In this document: piece by piece, positions 1 through 9,661 of the stretch
How positions within the stretch are numbered: the first letter of the stretch is position 1
How the letters are laid out: every line of letters starts with the position of its first letter
From: Candidatus Allofournierella pullistercoris
GTDB taxonomy: Bacteria > Bacillota > Clostridia > Oscillospirales > Ruminococcaceae
Assembly (NCBI GenBank): GCA_018883715.1
Contig: JAHLFP010000004.1
Location: forward strand, 1-39,172
Length of the DNA: 39,172 bases
Direction of reading: 5' to 3'
Program-made: the position numbers and the translations under genes
Notes under the pieces: model-generated
The model's database searches: none
The model's input: the letters and a program-made list of their open reading frames with translations, nothing else
Told to the model about the DNA's origin: nothing

Positions 1-2
1 TG

Positions 3-922
3 GTGGATTCGGATGTGCAGACCACGTGGAATGTAATCCCCGCCCTGCCCCACAAGGATGGTACGCTTTTGGAACTGTCCGGCATTCTGGGCATTCTGAA
101 CACCTATGATGTTCTGGACTTCAATCTCACCTCCACCGAGGACGGGTACACCTACGACATCACCCGCCACTACGGGGACGGTTCTAGCCAGAAGATTGTG
201 GTGAATGCCGTATCCTATCAGGCAGGGGATGGTGGACAGATTGAGGTTCTCTGCGATGGAGAGAAGAAGGAACAGGTGGGAACGGTGGGCACCGAATCTG
301 GCGTGTACGTAGCTCCGGATTTTCTACGTTACGTTCTTCAGGTAGACACCGACTACTACCCGGACAGTGGGTTGGTTGTGTTCGTGTCCGACAACTTGGA
401 TTTCTTTAGCCAGGAAACTTCTTGCGTTGACGAGCGTGTTTCTGTAACATATCACGATGATACCAATACCACGGTTACTCCTGTGCAAACAAATGGAGCT
501 GAATCAAGCGTTTTGGATCAATTCTACGGCGAAGACTACCAAACCGGACAGGTAACCGAAGAAATGGTTCAAGAGCGTTATGATTACGCATACAACGATG
601 CTATTCAGGAAGGATTCTCTGAAGCAGATGCAAAATGGTTGGCACAGCAAGCCGCTGACCGTTACCGTGCAAAGGCAGAGGAAAAGGCTCAGACTTTAGC
701 CAGTCCATCGTGTATGCCGCTGATGGTGGTACTCATCATTCAAGCGCACAGGGCGAAGTGGTGACAGTAGATGCTGTGGGTGCTGTAAACTGGGCTTATT
801 CTGGTAAGAACTGGGGTTACAAGATTACCTTTGTATTCAATAAGAATGGTTCCATCCAGACCGGAACTAGAATCAGTGACGGTGGCAACGTTGCACTCAA
901 GACGAGCATCCCTCCAATCTGA
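3..922 (+). pseudogene. Hypothetical, possibly extracellular protein, 5'-truncated by the window edge; C-terminus continues in another frame (apparent frameshift near 680-700)
   Basis: ORF 3..764 looks coding up to ...AKAEEKAQ, then ends in a low-complexity tail. The -1 frame continues ...SDFSQSIVYAADGGTHHSSAQGEVVTVDAVGAVNWAYSGKNWGYKITFVFNKNGSIQTGTRISDGG... to a stop at 922. Confidence 0.5.
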
Positions 923-1006
923 CATTCCCACAACCTGAAAGCAGGCTTTCAATCGCTGGCTAGAAGTCAAAGGCGAAGTCCAATGGGGGACGATACAGCG
1001 ACGCAA

Positions 1007-1175
1007 CAACACGCTTCCGGGTGAACTATTCACAGTCGGGAAGCCCCTGCCAACAGCAACATGCTTCCGAGTGAACTATTCACAGCCAGGAACCCCTACC
1101 AACAGCAACACGCTCCCAGGTGAACCGCCCCGATTGAAAAGTCCCGGCTAACAGAAACACGCATCCAGGCGAACC
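1007..1175. repeat. Degenerate tandem repeat, four units, period ~49-50 bp
   Basis: Units start caacacgcttccgggtgaac (1007), caacatgcttccgagtgaac (1057), caacacgctcccaggtgaac (1106), aaacacgcatccaggcgaac (1155). Confidence 0.85.
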
Positions 1176-1362
1176 GAACCAAGAATGCCACCATACGGCG
1201 AGCAGTGGAATGTTGCAACCGAATGTTGCTCATAATTTTGCCCATTTGGGTTAAATGGATAGCAGGATAGGGCTTGATTATACAGCCCCTTTATTATAAG
1301 ATAGAAAAAGGATTTCGGCCGTGCAAGGCGGTCAACTTAGAACCCAAGGAGGAAACGCATCT

Positions 1363-2961
1363 ATGGCCGATTTACGGCAGGAGATTCAGCGCCGGCGCAC
1401 CTTTGCCATCATTAGCCACCCGGACGCTGGTAAAACCACCCTTACGGAAAAACTGCTCTTGTACGGTGGTGCGATTCAGCAGGCAGGCAGTGTAAAGGGC
1501 AAGCAAAGTGCCCGCCATGCAGTCAGTGACTGGATGGAAATTGAAAAACAACGTGGTATTTCGGTCACCAGTTCGGTGTTGCAGTTTGAGTACGACGGCA
1601 AATGTGTGAACATTCTGGACACTCCCGGACACCAGGACTTTTCCGAGGATACCTATCGCACCCTGATGGCTGCGGACGCCGCCGTCATGGTGATTGACGC
1701 CGCAAAGGGTGTAGAGGCCCAGACCATTAAGCTGTTTAAGGTCTGCACCCTGCGCAAGATTCCCATCTTCACCTTTGTGAACAAGATGGACCGGGAAGCA
1801 CGGGACCCCTTTGACCTGATGGAGGAAATTGAGGAGATTCTGGGCATCCAGACCTATCCCATGAACTGGCCCATCGGCTGCGGCAAGGAGTTTAAGGGCG
1901 TGTTTGACCGCTCCAGCCGGCATATTCTGGCTTTCCAAAGTGACGGAAAGGCCAACGGCGTTAAGATTTTGGATAAAATCGAGGCGGAACTGGGCGATGC
2001 CAAGCTGGATGACCTGATTGGCAGCCAGCTGCACGAAAAACTGGCCGAGGACATTGAACTGCTGGACGGCGCAAGCTATGAGTTTGATATGGAAGCGGTG
2101 CAAACCGGACAGCTCAGTCCCGTGTTCTTTGGCTCTGCCCTCACTAACTTTGGTGTGGAACCCTTCCTGCGGGAGTTTTTGCGCCTGTCTCCCAGTCCTC
2201 TGCCCCGTAAAAGCGGGGATGAACTGATTGAGCCAGCGCAGGAGACTTTCTCTGGCTTTATCTTTAAGATTCAGGCCAACATGAACAAGGCGCACCGGGA
2301 CAGAATTGCCTTTATGCGTATCTGCTCCGGCAAGTTTGAGCGTGGCATGGAGGTCACCCATGTGCAGGGGGGTAAGAAAATCAAGCTGGCCCAGTCCACC
2401 CAGCTGATGGCGCAGGACCGTGCCACGGTGGACGTGGCCTATGCGGGAGACATTATCGGCTTGTTTGACCCGGGTATCTTCTCCATCGGTGACACCCTTT
2501 GCACCGGAAAGGCAAAGATTCAATACGCAGGCATCCCCACCTTTGCCCCCGAGCACTTCGCCCGGATTACCCAGGTGGACACCATGAAGCGCAAGCAGTT
2601 TGTGAAGGGAATGGAGCAGGTGGCACAGGAAGGCGCCATCCAGATTTTCCGCGAGCTGAACGGCGGTATGGAAGAAGTGATTGTGGGTGTTGTGGGCGTG
2701 CTTCAGTTTGAGGTACTGGAGTACCGGCTGAAAAACGAGTACGGCGTGGACATCCGCTTGCAGAAACTGCCCTTTGAGCATATCCGCTGGATTGAAAACG
2801 AAGGGCTTGACCCCAAGACCCTGGACCTGACCAGCGATACCAAGCGCATCGAGGACTTGAAGGGCAACAAACTGCTGTTGTTTACAACCCCCTGGTCCAT
2901 CAACTGGGCACTCCAGCATAACGAGGGCTTGCAACTCAGCGAGTTTGGAACAAACGAATAA
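1363..2961 (+). CDS. prfC: Peptide chain release factor 3 (RF3)
   Basis: MADLRQEIQRRRTFAIISHPDAGKTTLTEKLLLYGGAIQQAGSVKGK... GTPase motifs typical of RF3; SD aaggagg upstream of ATG 1363. Confidence 0.96.
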   Translation: MADLRQEIQRRRTFAIISHPDAGKTTLTEKLLLYGGAIQQAGSVKGKQSARHAVSDWMEIEKQRGISVTSSVLQFEYDGKCVNILDTPGHQDFSEDTYRTLMAADAAVMVIDAAKGVEAQTIKLFKVCTLRKIPIFTFVNKMDREARDPFDLMEEIEEILGIQTYPMNWPIGCGKEFKGVFDRSSRHILAFQSDGKANGVKILDKIEAELGDAKLDDLIGSQLHEKLAEDIELLDGASYEFDMEAVQTGQLSPVFFGSALTNFGVEPFLREFLRLSPSPLPRKSGDELIEPAQETFSGFIFKIQANMNKAHRDRIAFMRICSGKFERGMEVTHVQGGKKIKLAQSTQLMAQDRATVDVAYAGDIIGLFDPGIFSIGDTLCTGKAKIQYAGIPTFAPEHFARITQVDTMKRKQFVKGMEQVAQEGAIQIFRELNGGMEEVIVGVVGVLQFEVLEYRLKNEYGVDIRLQKLPFEHIRWIENEGLDPKTLDLTSDTKRIEDLKGNKLLLFTTPWSINWALQHNEGLQLSEFGTNE

Positions 2962-2969
2962 ACCACCCA

Positions 2970-3004
2970 AAGCCCTGCGGTCTGCCTACTGCGGGGCTAT
3001 TTTT
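2970..3004 (+). terminator. Intrinsic terminator after prfC
   Basis: agccctgc...gcggggct followed by attttta. Confidence 0.75.
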
Positions 3005-3030
3005 ATGAAAGGAAGAGGAGGTGAGTCCAG

Positions 3031-4014
3031 CTGAATATCTATGACATTGCACGGGAGGCCGGAGTGTCCATTACCACCGTGTCCCGTGTGCTGAATGGTA
3101 AGGGAAAGGTAAGTGAAGCTACCCGGCAACGTGTGAAGGAGGTGCTGGCCCGCCACCACTACCAGCCCAGCGCCATTGCAAGGGGAATGGTGAGCAAATC
3201 CCTGCGGAATGTGGCGGTTTTACTGCCGGATTTACGCACCCCCACATACGCAAAAGCTGCCCATGTGGTGGAAAGCGAGTGCGCCCACCGGGGTTATCAT
3301 GTGATTGTCTGCAATACCGGAGACGGGGCAGAGGATGCACTGAGCTATCTGCAACTGATGAGCCAGCGACAGGTGGACGGGGTGATGTTCATCGGCTCTT
3401 GTTACAGCGCCCTGCGCCAGCATGCTTAGCTGGAGGGACTGTTGCATGGAACGCCCTGTGTAAGTTTGAACTGTGAGCTGGGATTGTCCGGTGCCTACAG
3501 CGTCATGGTGGACGACCGGGCGGGGATGATGCAGGCGGTGGAGCACCTGTTGCATAAGGGCCATGAACGGGTTGCCTTTGTGACGGATGGCCAGAACGAC
3601 TCTGCCCAGCGCAAGCTGGAGGGGTATCACTCGGTGCTACAGCGGTGGGGCAAACAGCCCTGGGTGATTCCGGCGGAAAATACGCTGGAGGGTGGCATGG
3701 AGGCGGCCCGGCATTTTTTAAGCCAGCAAAATGGCTATACCGCCCTGGCCTGCGCCGAGGATATTCTGGCGGCGGGGGTGTTGAAGGAGCTGTGCCGCAG
3801 TGGGATTTCGGTGCCGGACACCATTGCCATTACGGGGTACAACTCCAGTGTGTATGCCAAAATCTGTGAGCCAACCCTGACCACGGTGGACAGCCGCTGG
3901 GAGATGCTTGGCCTGATGGGGGTACAAACCCTGACCAGCTTGATGGAGGGCCACCCGGAAAGCTGTGCCAGCATGACCATTCAACCTGCCCTTGTGGTGG
4001 GACAAAGCAGTTGA
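3031..4014 (+). pseudogene. LacI-family transcriptional regulator, interrupted by in-frame TAG at 3427-3429 and lacking an ATG/GTG/TTG start (CTG at 3031)
   Basis: NIYDIAREAGVSITTVSRVLNGKGKVSEATRQRVKEVL... LacI HTH; the same frame continues after TAG with LEGLLHGTPCVSLNCELGLSGAYSVMVDDRAGM... periplasmic-binding-like domain to TGA at 4014. SD aggaggtgag precedes CTG. Confidence 0.85.
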
Positions 4015-4060
4015 AAAAACCATCTCTTCCCTTTGTGGGGCGGAGATGGTTTTCTTTTTG
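4014..4060 (+). terminator. Intrinsic terminator after LacI-family gene
   Basis: aaaaaaccatctc...gagatggttttcttttt stem and T tract. Confidence 0.75.
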
Positions 4061-4135
4061 GAAAAATATTCCGGTCATATTGTACAACAAATTTCGTCAT
4101 GGTTTGTCAACTCCTACAATCTTACATAACATGGC

Positions 4136-4188
4136 TTGCGTTAGTTCGTTTACGGGCGTATGATAAAGCAAGAAAGGAAAGCGCTTTC
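4136..4188 (+). promoter_or_regulatory. Sigma-A-like promoter (TTGCGT-17-TATGAT) with downstream LacI/CRE-type palindromic operator gaaagcgctttc
   Basis: TTGCGT 4136-4141, TATGAT 4159-4164, perfect palindrome GAAAGCGCTTTC 4177-4188. Confidence 0.65.
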
Positions 4189-4248
4189 ACACAAGCTTGC
4201 AAGCGGGTTGAAGGCGTCCCTAAGGAGAGAAGGAGGAGAGGTATAAGG

Positions 4249-5259
4249 ATGCGGATACAGGCACAAGAGATGCAAAAGACCTTTGAGGAAATCCTCATCG
4301 GTCGGTCAGTGCCCAGTGACATTGCCCAGATTGCCGCCCGGAATTTTACCCAGACCAGTCTGGACGGGGTTTACAGCCACGGCGTCAATCGGTTCCCCCG
4401 GTTGATTGAGTATCTGGACAAAGGGGTGGTGAACCCACAAGGTCGCCCGGAATGCGTGGCCCGTGTGGGAAATCTGGAGCGATGGGATGGCCGGATGGGA
4501 CTTGGCAATGTGAATGCCACCCTCGCCATGGACAGAGCCTGTGACCTTGCGGCGGAAAACGGCATGGGTCTTGTGGCCATTGCAAACACCAACCACTGGA
4601 TGCGGGCAGGTGCGTATGGCTGGCAGGCGGCAAACCGGGGCTGTATCGCCCTGTGCTGGACCAACACCATGCCCAACATGCCTGCTTGGGGTGGCAAGGA
4701 GCCAAAACTGGGCAACAACCCCCTGGTGGTGGCAATTCCCCAAAGTGACGGCAACCATGTGGTGCTGGACTGCGCCATGAGCCAGTTTGCCTATGGCAAA
4801 ATCGAGATGGCACGGATGCAGTCCCAGCAGTTGCCAGTTCCCGGCGGATGGGACACAAAGGGAAACATCACCACCGACCCGGCGGAAATCGAGCGCAGCC
4901 AGCGGGTACTGCCCATTGGATACTGGAAGGGCAGTGGACTTTCGCTGGTGCTGGATTTGGTGGCGGCGATTCTCAGCGGCGGAAACACGGTGACGGATGT
5001 GGGAACCCGCTACACCGAGGAAGTGGGCCTCAGCCAGGTAATGCTTGCCATTGACCCCTCCCACATGAACACAAAGGCCATGACGGATGGCATTATTCAG
5101 CGAGTGCTGGAGGACATCCAGTCCTCTACCCCGGCACAGCCGGGAGAAAGCATCCGATACCCCGGACAGCGGGAAAAGAAGGTGCGGGCGGAAAACCAGG
5201 CCCAGGGCATCCCGGTGCTGGATGAGGTTTGGGAAAAAATCTGTCAGCTGAAAGGCTGA
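4249..5259 (+). CDS. dlgD: Ldh_2-family dehydrogenase, 2,3-diketo-L-gulonate reductase-like (YiaK/DlgD)
   Basis: TSLDGVYSHGVNRFPRLIEYL, NTNHWMRAGAYGWQAA, LPIGYWKGSGLSLVLDL are close to YiaK/DlgD motifs; ATG 4249 after an SD. Confidence 0.85.
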   Translation: MRIQAQEMQKTFEEILIGRSVPSDIAQIAARNFTQTSLDGVYSHGVNRFPRLIEYLDKGVVNPQGRPECVARVGNLERWDGRMGLGNVNATLAMDRACDLAAENGMGLVAIANTNHWMRAGAYGWQAANRGCIALCWTNTMPNMPAWGGKEPKLGNNPLVVAIPQSDGNHVVLDCAMSQFAYGKIEMARMQSQQLPVPGGWDTKGNITTDPAEIERSQRVLPIGYWKGSGLSLVLDLVAAILSGGNTVTDVGTRYTEEVGLSQVMLAIDPSHMNTKAMTDGIIQRVLEDIQSSTPAQPGESIRYPGQREKKVRAENQAQGIPVLDEVWEKICQLKG

Positions 5260-5292
5260 TGGCAAGATAGAAACTGCAAGGAGGAATTCGCA

Positions 5293-6651
5293 ATGGAATA
5301 TGTAATTGGCATCTTACTGCTGGCGGCATTTTTTGGGCTGGTGGTATACGCAGTGCGTGGCGGCAACCTGATGATGGGCATGCTCATTATGGCGGTGGTC
5401 TGGACCGCACTTCCCCTGATTGGAAACGCACTGGTGACAAACCCGGCGTTCATTGAATCCGGCGCAGGTGTGGTGGATTTGACCTTAACCGAAGCCTTGA
5501 ACAAGGTGTTCCAGTCCGGGCCGGAAGGCTGGGGCAGTGTGCTGGTAAACGTAATGTTCGGCGCATGGTTTGGACGTGTTCTGCTGGAAACCGGCATCGC
5601 TTCCACCTTGATTCGGAAAACCGTGGAACTGGGCGGCGACCGGCCTGCGGTTATCTGCATTTTGCTTTCCATCGTGACCACCGCCATCTTCTCCACCTTG
5701 TTTGGTGCAGGCGCTGTGGTGGCAATCGGCGTGATTATCCTGCCCATCCTCATGAGCCTGGGCATCCCCAAAGTGCTGGCAGAGGTTTCCTTTATGATGA
5801 GCGTGGGTGCAGGTATGTACCTGAACCCTGTGCTGACCGGCCAGTTTCAGGCCTTCTTCCTGGATGCAGAGGGCAAACAGCAGGTTACTTATGAAAGCAA
5901 TGTTACGTTTGGCTTAATCGGTCTTGGTGTACAGCTGGCAGTGGTAATTCTCATGATTCTCTTCACCCTGCGCCCCAAACGGGTGGTACACGCATGGGCC
6001 ACCACCAAAAGCCGGAAGGAACTGCACCGGGATAACGCCCCCGGTATTGCCTTGATTACCCCCATTATCCCGGTGGTTCTGCTGATTGCCTTTAATGTTC
6101 CCATTATTTTGGGCTTTACCATTGGTTCTTTCTATGCCTTGTGGGTGTGCGGACGACTGAGCAGCTGGCGTGCCACCTGCCGGGTGGTGAACAAGGACTA
6201 CTTTGACGGCGTGGTGGATACCGCTCCTCTAATTGGCTTCTTGCTGGTTCTGCCCATGTTCAACAAGTCCGCTGAGCTGTGCGCTCCCTACTTCAAGGCA
6301 CTGCTGGGCGGGTTTATTCCAGACTCCACCCTGGTGATTGGCATCGCTTTTGCCATTTTGGCACCTTTGGCTCTGTTCCGTGGCCCGCTGACCCTGTTTG
6401 GCTGTGGTGCGGCGGTACTGGGCATCCTGAACGGATTTGGCTTCCCGGTGCACTGGCTGTTCTGCTTGTTGGTTATTCCTTCCATCAGCATGAACGTGTC
6501 CGCCTGTGTAACCCAAAGCTGGATTGCATGGGGTGTTGGCTACACCAAGGTCTCCACTCGGGACCACATGAAGTTGAGCATTCCTGCCGCCTGGGCGGTT
6601 TGCATCATCATGGAAGTAGTGGCCTACTTTATGTTTGGCATGGCGGCTTAA
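5293..6651 (+). CDS. Multi-spanning membrane transporter, CitMHS/GntP-like ion transporter superfamily
   Basis: 452 aa, many hydrophobic segments, internal repeat style of IT-superfamily permeases; operon position. Confidence 0.65.
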   Translation: MEYVIGILLLAAFFGLVVYAVRGGNLMMGMLIMAVVWTALPLIGNALVTNPAFIESGAGVVDLTLTEALNKVFQSGPEGWGSVLVNVMFGAWFGRVLLETGIASTLIRKTVELGGDRPAVICILLSIVTTAIFSTLFGAGAVVAIGVIILPILMSLGIPKVLAEVSFMMSVGAGMYLNPVLTGQFQAFFLDAEGKQQVTYESNVTFGLIGLGVQLAVVILMILFTLRPKRVVHAWATTKSRKELHRDNAPGIALITPIIPVVLLIAFNVPIILGFTIGSFYALWVCGRLSSWRATCRVVNKDYFDGVVDTAPLIGFLLVLPMFNKSAELCAPYFKALLGGFIPDSTLVIGIAFAILAPLALFRGPLTLFGCGAAVLGILNGFGFPVHWLFCLLVIPSISMNVSACVTQSWIAWGVGYTKVSTRDHMKLSIPAAWAVCIIMEVVAYFMFGMAA

Positions 6652-6676
6652 GTAAGGAAAAGGAGGAACGCACAAG

Positions 6677-8806
6677 ATGGCACAACGAAAAGTACGCATG
6701 GGCATCGACGTGGGCGGCACCCACACTAAAGCGGTGGCCATTGACAACGCAACCCATGAAATTATCGGAAAATCCAGCGTAAAAACAACCCATGACGACC
6801 CCATGGGGGTAGCCGCAGGCGTGGTACAGGCATTCCAAAACTGCCTGCGGGAAAATTCCATCGACCCAGGGGATGTAATCTTTGTGGCACACTCCACCAC
6901 CCAGGCCACCAACGCCCTGATTGAGGGCGACGTGGCAACCGTGGGCGTGCTGGGTATGGGCCCAAAGGGCCTGCAAAGCCTGCTTGCAAAGGCACAAACC
7001 CATCTGAAAAGCATCGACCTTGGCAGTGAGCGAAGCATTCCCATCTGCAACCGGTATCTGACCGACACCCAGCTCAGCGATGAGACGGTAAGCAATGCCA
7101 TCCGGGAGCTGGTGGGCGAGGGTGCTCAGGTGATTGTGGCAAGCGAGGCCTTTGGTGTGGATGACTTGACCAACGAGCAGGGAGTGGCCCAGATTGCCCA
7201 GTCCATGGGCTTGCAGGCCACCGTAGCCAGTGAAATCACCAAGCTGTATGGCTTAACCCGCCGCACCCGTACCGCCGCAATCAATGCCTCCATCCTGCCC
7301 AAGATGTTGAACACGGCGGACAGCACCGAGCAATCCGTTCGCAAGGCTGGGGTACACGTTCCCCTGATGATTATGCGTGGCGACGGCGGCGTTATGGAAA
7401 TCAACGAGATGCGCAAACGTCCGGTACTTACCATGCTCTCCGGCCCGGCGGCTTCGGTCATGGGAAGCCTGATGTACCTGCGGGCTTCCAATGGTGTGTA
7501 TTTTGAGGTAGGCGGAACCACCACCAACATTGGTGTTATCAAGAATGGTCGTCCCGCCATCGACTATTCCGTTGTGGGCGGACACCGCACCTATATTTCC
7601 AGCCTGGATGTGCGGGTGCTAGGTGTAGCCGGCGGCAGCATGGTTCGGGCGGATAAAAACGGCGTCAAGGACGTGGGGCCACGAAGCGCCCACATCGCCG
7701 GACTGGACTATGCAGTCTTTACCCCGGAAGAGGAAATTGTGGACCCGCAGGTGGTGTTCTTCAGCCCCAAAAAAGGCGACCCCTCGGACTATGTGGCAAT
7801 CCAGCTGAAAAGCGGTAAGCGGATTACCATCACCAACACCTGTGCCGCCAACGTGCTGGGTCTTATTGACCCCAAACACTTTGCCTATGGCAATGCGGCC
7901 GCCGCACGGAAGGCCATGCAGCCTTTGGCCGATTTAATGGGCATTACAGTGGAGCAGGTTGCCACCCAGATTCTGACCCGTGCTTACGAAAAAATCTCCC
8001 CCATTATCCAGGAGCTGGCGGAAAAATACCGCCTGCAAAAGGACCAAATCCGCCTTGTGGGTGTGGGCGGCGGTGCGGCCGCACTGATTGGATTCTGCTC
8101 GGATAAAATGGGCCTGAGTTACTCCATCCCGGAAAATGCCGAGGTTATCTCCTCCATCGGTGTGGCACTGGCCATGGTGCGTGACGTGGTGGAACGTGTG
8201 GTTCCCAACCCCACCCCGGAAGACATTCGGAGCATCAAGGCGGAAGCCATCAACAAGGCGGTGGAATCCGGCGCCGCCGCTGGCAGTGTGGAGGTTCACA
8301 TCGAGATTGACCCCCAGACATCCAAGCTCACCGCCATTGCCCTTGGCTCCACCGAGGTCAAGACCACCGACCTACTGAAAGAATGCGAAGAGCAGGAGGC
8401 AAGACAGCTTGCGGCAGAAGACCTGAAGCTGTCCCCCAGTCAGGTGGAACTGGAGTGCATGAACGATTATTTCTATGTGTACACCGCCGCCAGCAACAAA
8501 GACAAGCGCTCCCTGCGCCTTTTGGATAAAAAAGGATTCATCAAGGTGCAGTGCGCCGACGGTCAGGCCGTACAGTGCAAGGTGGGAAGCTACCGTTCCG
8601 TGGTCACCAAGATGTGGGAAGATTTGGCGGTGTACAAGGCGGATGCCATCCTGCGCCCGGACTACTACATCTGCGCTGGCGCACGGGTGATGGACTTCTC
8701 CGGCAGTGTGGCACTGGAGCAGATTCTCATGCTGATGGATGTGGAGATGCAGACGGTGGAATCGGATCAGGAGGTTATCCTGATTGGCAGTCGCAACGCA
8801 CTGTAA
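6677..8806 (+). CDS. Hydantoinase/oxoprolinase-family protein (HyuA/ATP-dependent type)
   Basis: MGIDVGGTHTKAVAID... VAHSTTQATNALIEGD... VYFEVGGTTTNIGVIKNGRP... RLVGVGGGAAALIGF; actin-like ATPase motifs of the family. Confidence 0.85.
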   Translation: MAQRKVRMGIDVGGTHTKAVAIDNATHEIIGKSSVKTTHDDPMGVAAGVVQAFQNCLRENSIDPGDVIFVAHSTTQATNALIEGDVATVGVLGMGPKGLQSLLAKAQTHLKSIDLGSERSIPICNRYLTDTQLSDETVSNAIRELVGEGAQVIVASEAFGVDDLTNEQGVAQIAQSMGLQATVASEITKLYGLTRRTRTAAINASILPKMLNTADSTEQSVRKAGVHVPLMIMRGDGGVMEINEMRKRPVLTMLSGPAASVMGSLMYLRASNGVYFEVGGTTTNIGVIKNGRPAIDYSVVGGHRTYISSLDVRVLGVAGGSMVRADKNGVKDVGPRSAHIAGLDYAVFTPEEEIVDPQVVFFSPKKGDPSDYVAIQLKSGKRITITNTCAANVLGLIDPKHFAYGNAAAARKAMQPLADLMGITVEQVATQILTRAYEKISPIIQELAEKYRLQKDQIRLVGVGGGAAALIGFCSDKMGLSYSIPENAEVISSIGVALAMVRDVVERVVPNPTPEDIRSIKAEAINKAVESGAAAGSVEVHIEIDPQTSKLTAIALGSTEVKTTDLLKECEEQEARQLAAEDLKLSPSQVELECMNDYFYVYTAASNKDKRSLRLLDKKGFIKVQCADGQAVQCKVGSYRSVVTKMWEDLAVYKADAILRPDYYICAGARVMDFSGSVALEQILMLMDVEMQTVESDQEVILIGSRNAL

Positions 8807-8872
8807 CCCAATTTCAAAGCAAATGGATTCATAACAGGCAGAGTAAAACGGCAAAACAAGGGAGGAACCCAG

Positions 8873-9598
8873 ATGAAACAGGCAATCCATCGGCTGGTGC
8901 AGGCCATGACCCAGTCCCAGCAAGCACCCCCACCCCCACCGCCTGCTCCCCGGTATTCTGTTCGCCAGATTGCAGTGGAGCTGCTCTGCCTGGCAGATGC
9001 CGCCTTTGACGATTATGCCTTTGACCGGGACCCGCTGGCAGGGAGGCTTACTCCGTCTCTGCGGCGGGAACTGGGGGAAAAGGCAAGGGAAAGTGGGCGA
9101 CAGCTGGCAAGGTCTGTTCGACAGCGGATGGGGAAGGCCACAGTGGAGGAAATCTGCAAGGCATACGGGGCGAGGGTGCTTCGCCAGCCCCAGCCCCAGC
9201 ACACCGACCAGGTGCTGTATGCCCAGTTTTGCCTGCCGGACACCATCACGGTGTTTGAACATTGCCTGCAAACGGCGGAGCGGGTGGGGGAAGAATCCCA
9301 GATACCCGTCCTGACCCGGAGTGTACTGGAGCCTATTTTGCTGGCCCATGAGCTGTACCACCTGCTGGAAAGCAAGGACAACCAGCTTTTTGCGGCCCAG
9401 TATCGGCTTCGCCTTTGGAAGGTGGGGGCATGGAAGAATGATTCCCCGGTTCACTGCTTGTCGGAACTGGCGGCCATGGCCTTTGCCAAGGAGCTGTTAC
9501 AGCTTTCCTTCTTCCCCTTTGCCCTGGATGCACTTTTGGTGTATGGATACGATGCCGCCCTTGCCTGTGACATCCGAGACGAGGTAATGACACAATAA
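8873..9598 (+). CDS. Uncharacterised protein with HExxH (HELYH) putative zinc metallopeptidase motif
   Basis: ...VLEPILLAHELYHLLESKDN...CLSELAAMAFAKELL...; N-terminal PPPPPPAP stretch; SD gggagg upstream. Confidence 0.7.
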   Translation: MKQAIHRLVQAMTQSQQAPPPPPPAPRYSVRQIAVELLCLADAAFDDYAFDRDPLAGRLTPSLRRELGEKARESGRQLARSVRQRMGKATVEEICKAYGARVLRQPQPQHTDQVLYAQFCLPDTITVFEHCLQTAERVGEESQIPVLTRSVLEPILLAHELYHLLESKDNQLFAAQYRLRLWKVGAWKNDSPVHCLSELAAMAFAKELLQLSFFPFALDALLVYGYDAALACDIRDEVMTQ

Positions 9599-9640
9599 AA
9601 AAGAGCCATATCCCAGATGGGATATGGCTCTTTTACTTTT
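9598..9640. terminator. Intrinsic, probably bidirectional terminator
   Basis: aaaaaagagccatatcccagatgggatatggctcttttactttttt. Confidence 0.85.
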
Positions 9641-9661
9641 TTAAGATAGACAGAACGGAAA

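Noticed and set aside
1007-1175. CRISPR array
   Set aside because: Spacer portions of the ~50-bp units are themselves similar between units, so it is a simple tandem repeat.
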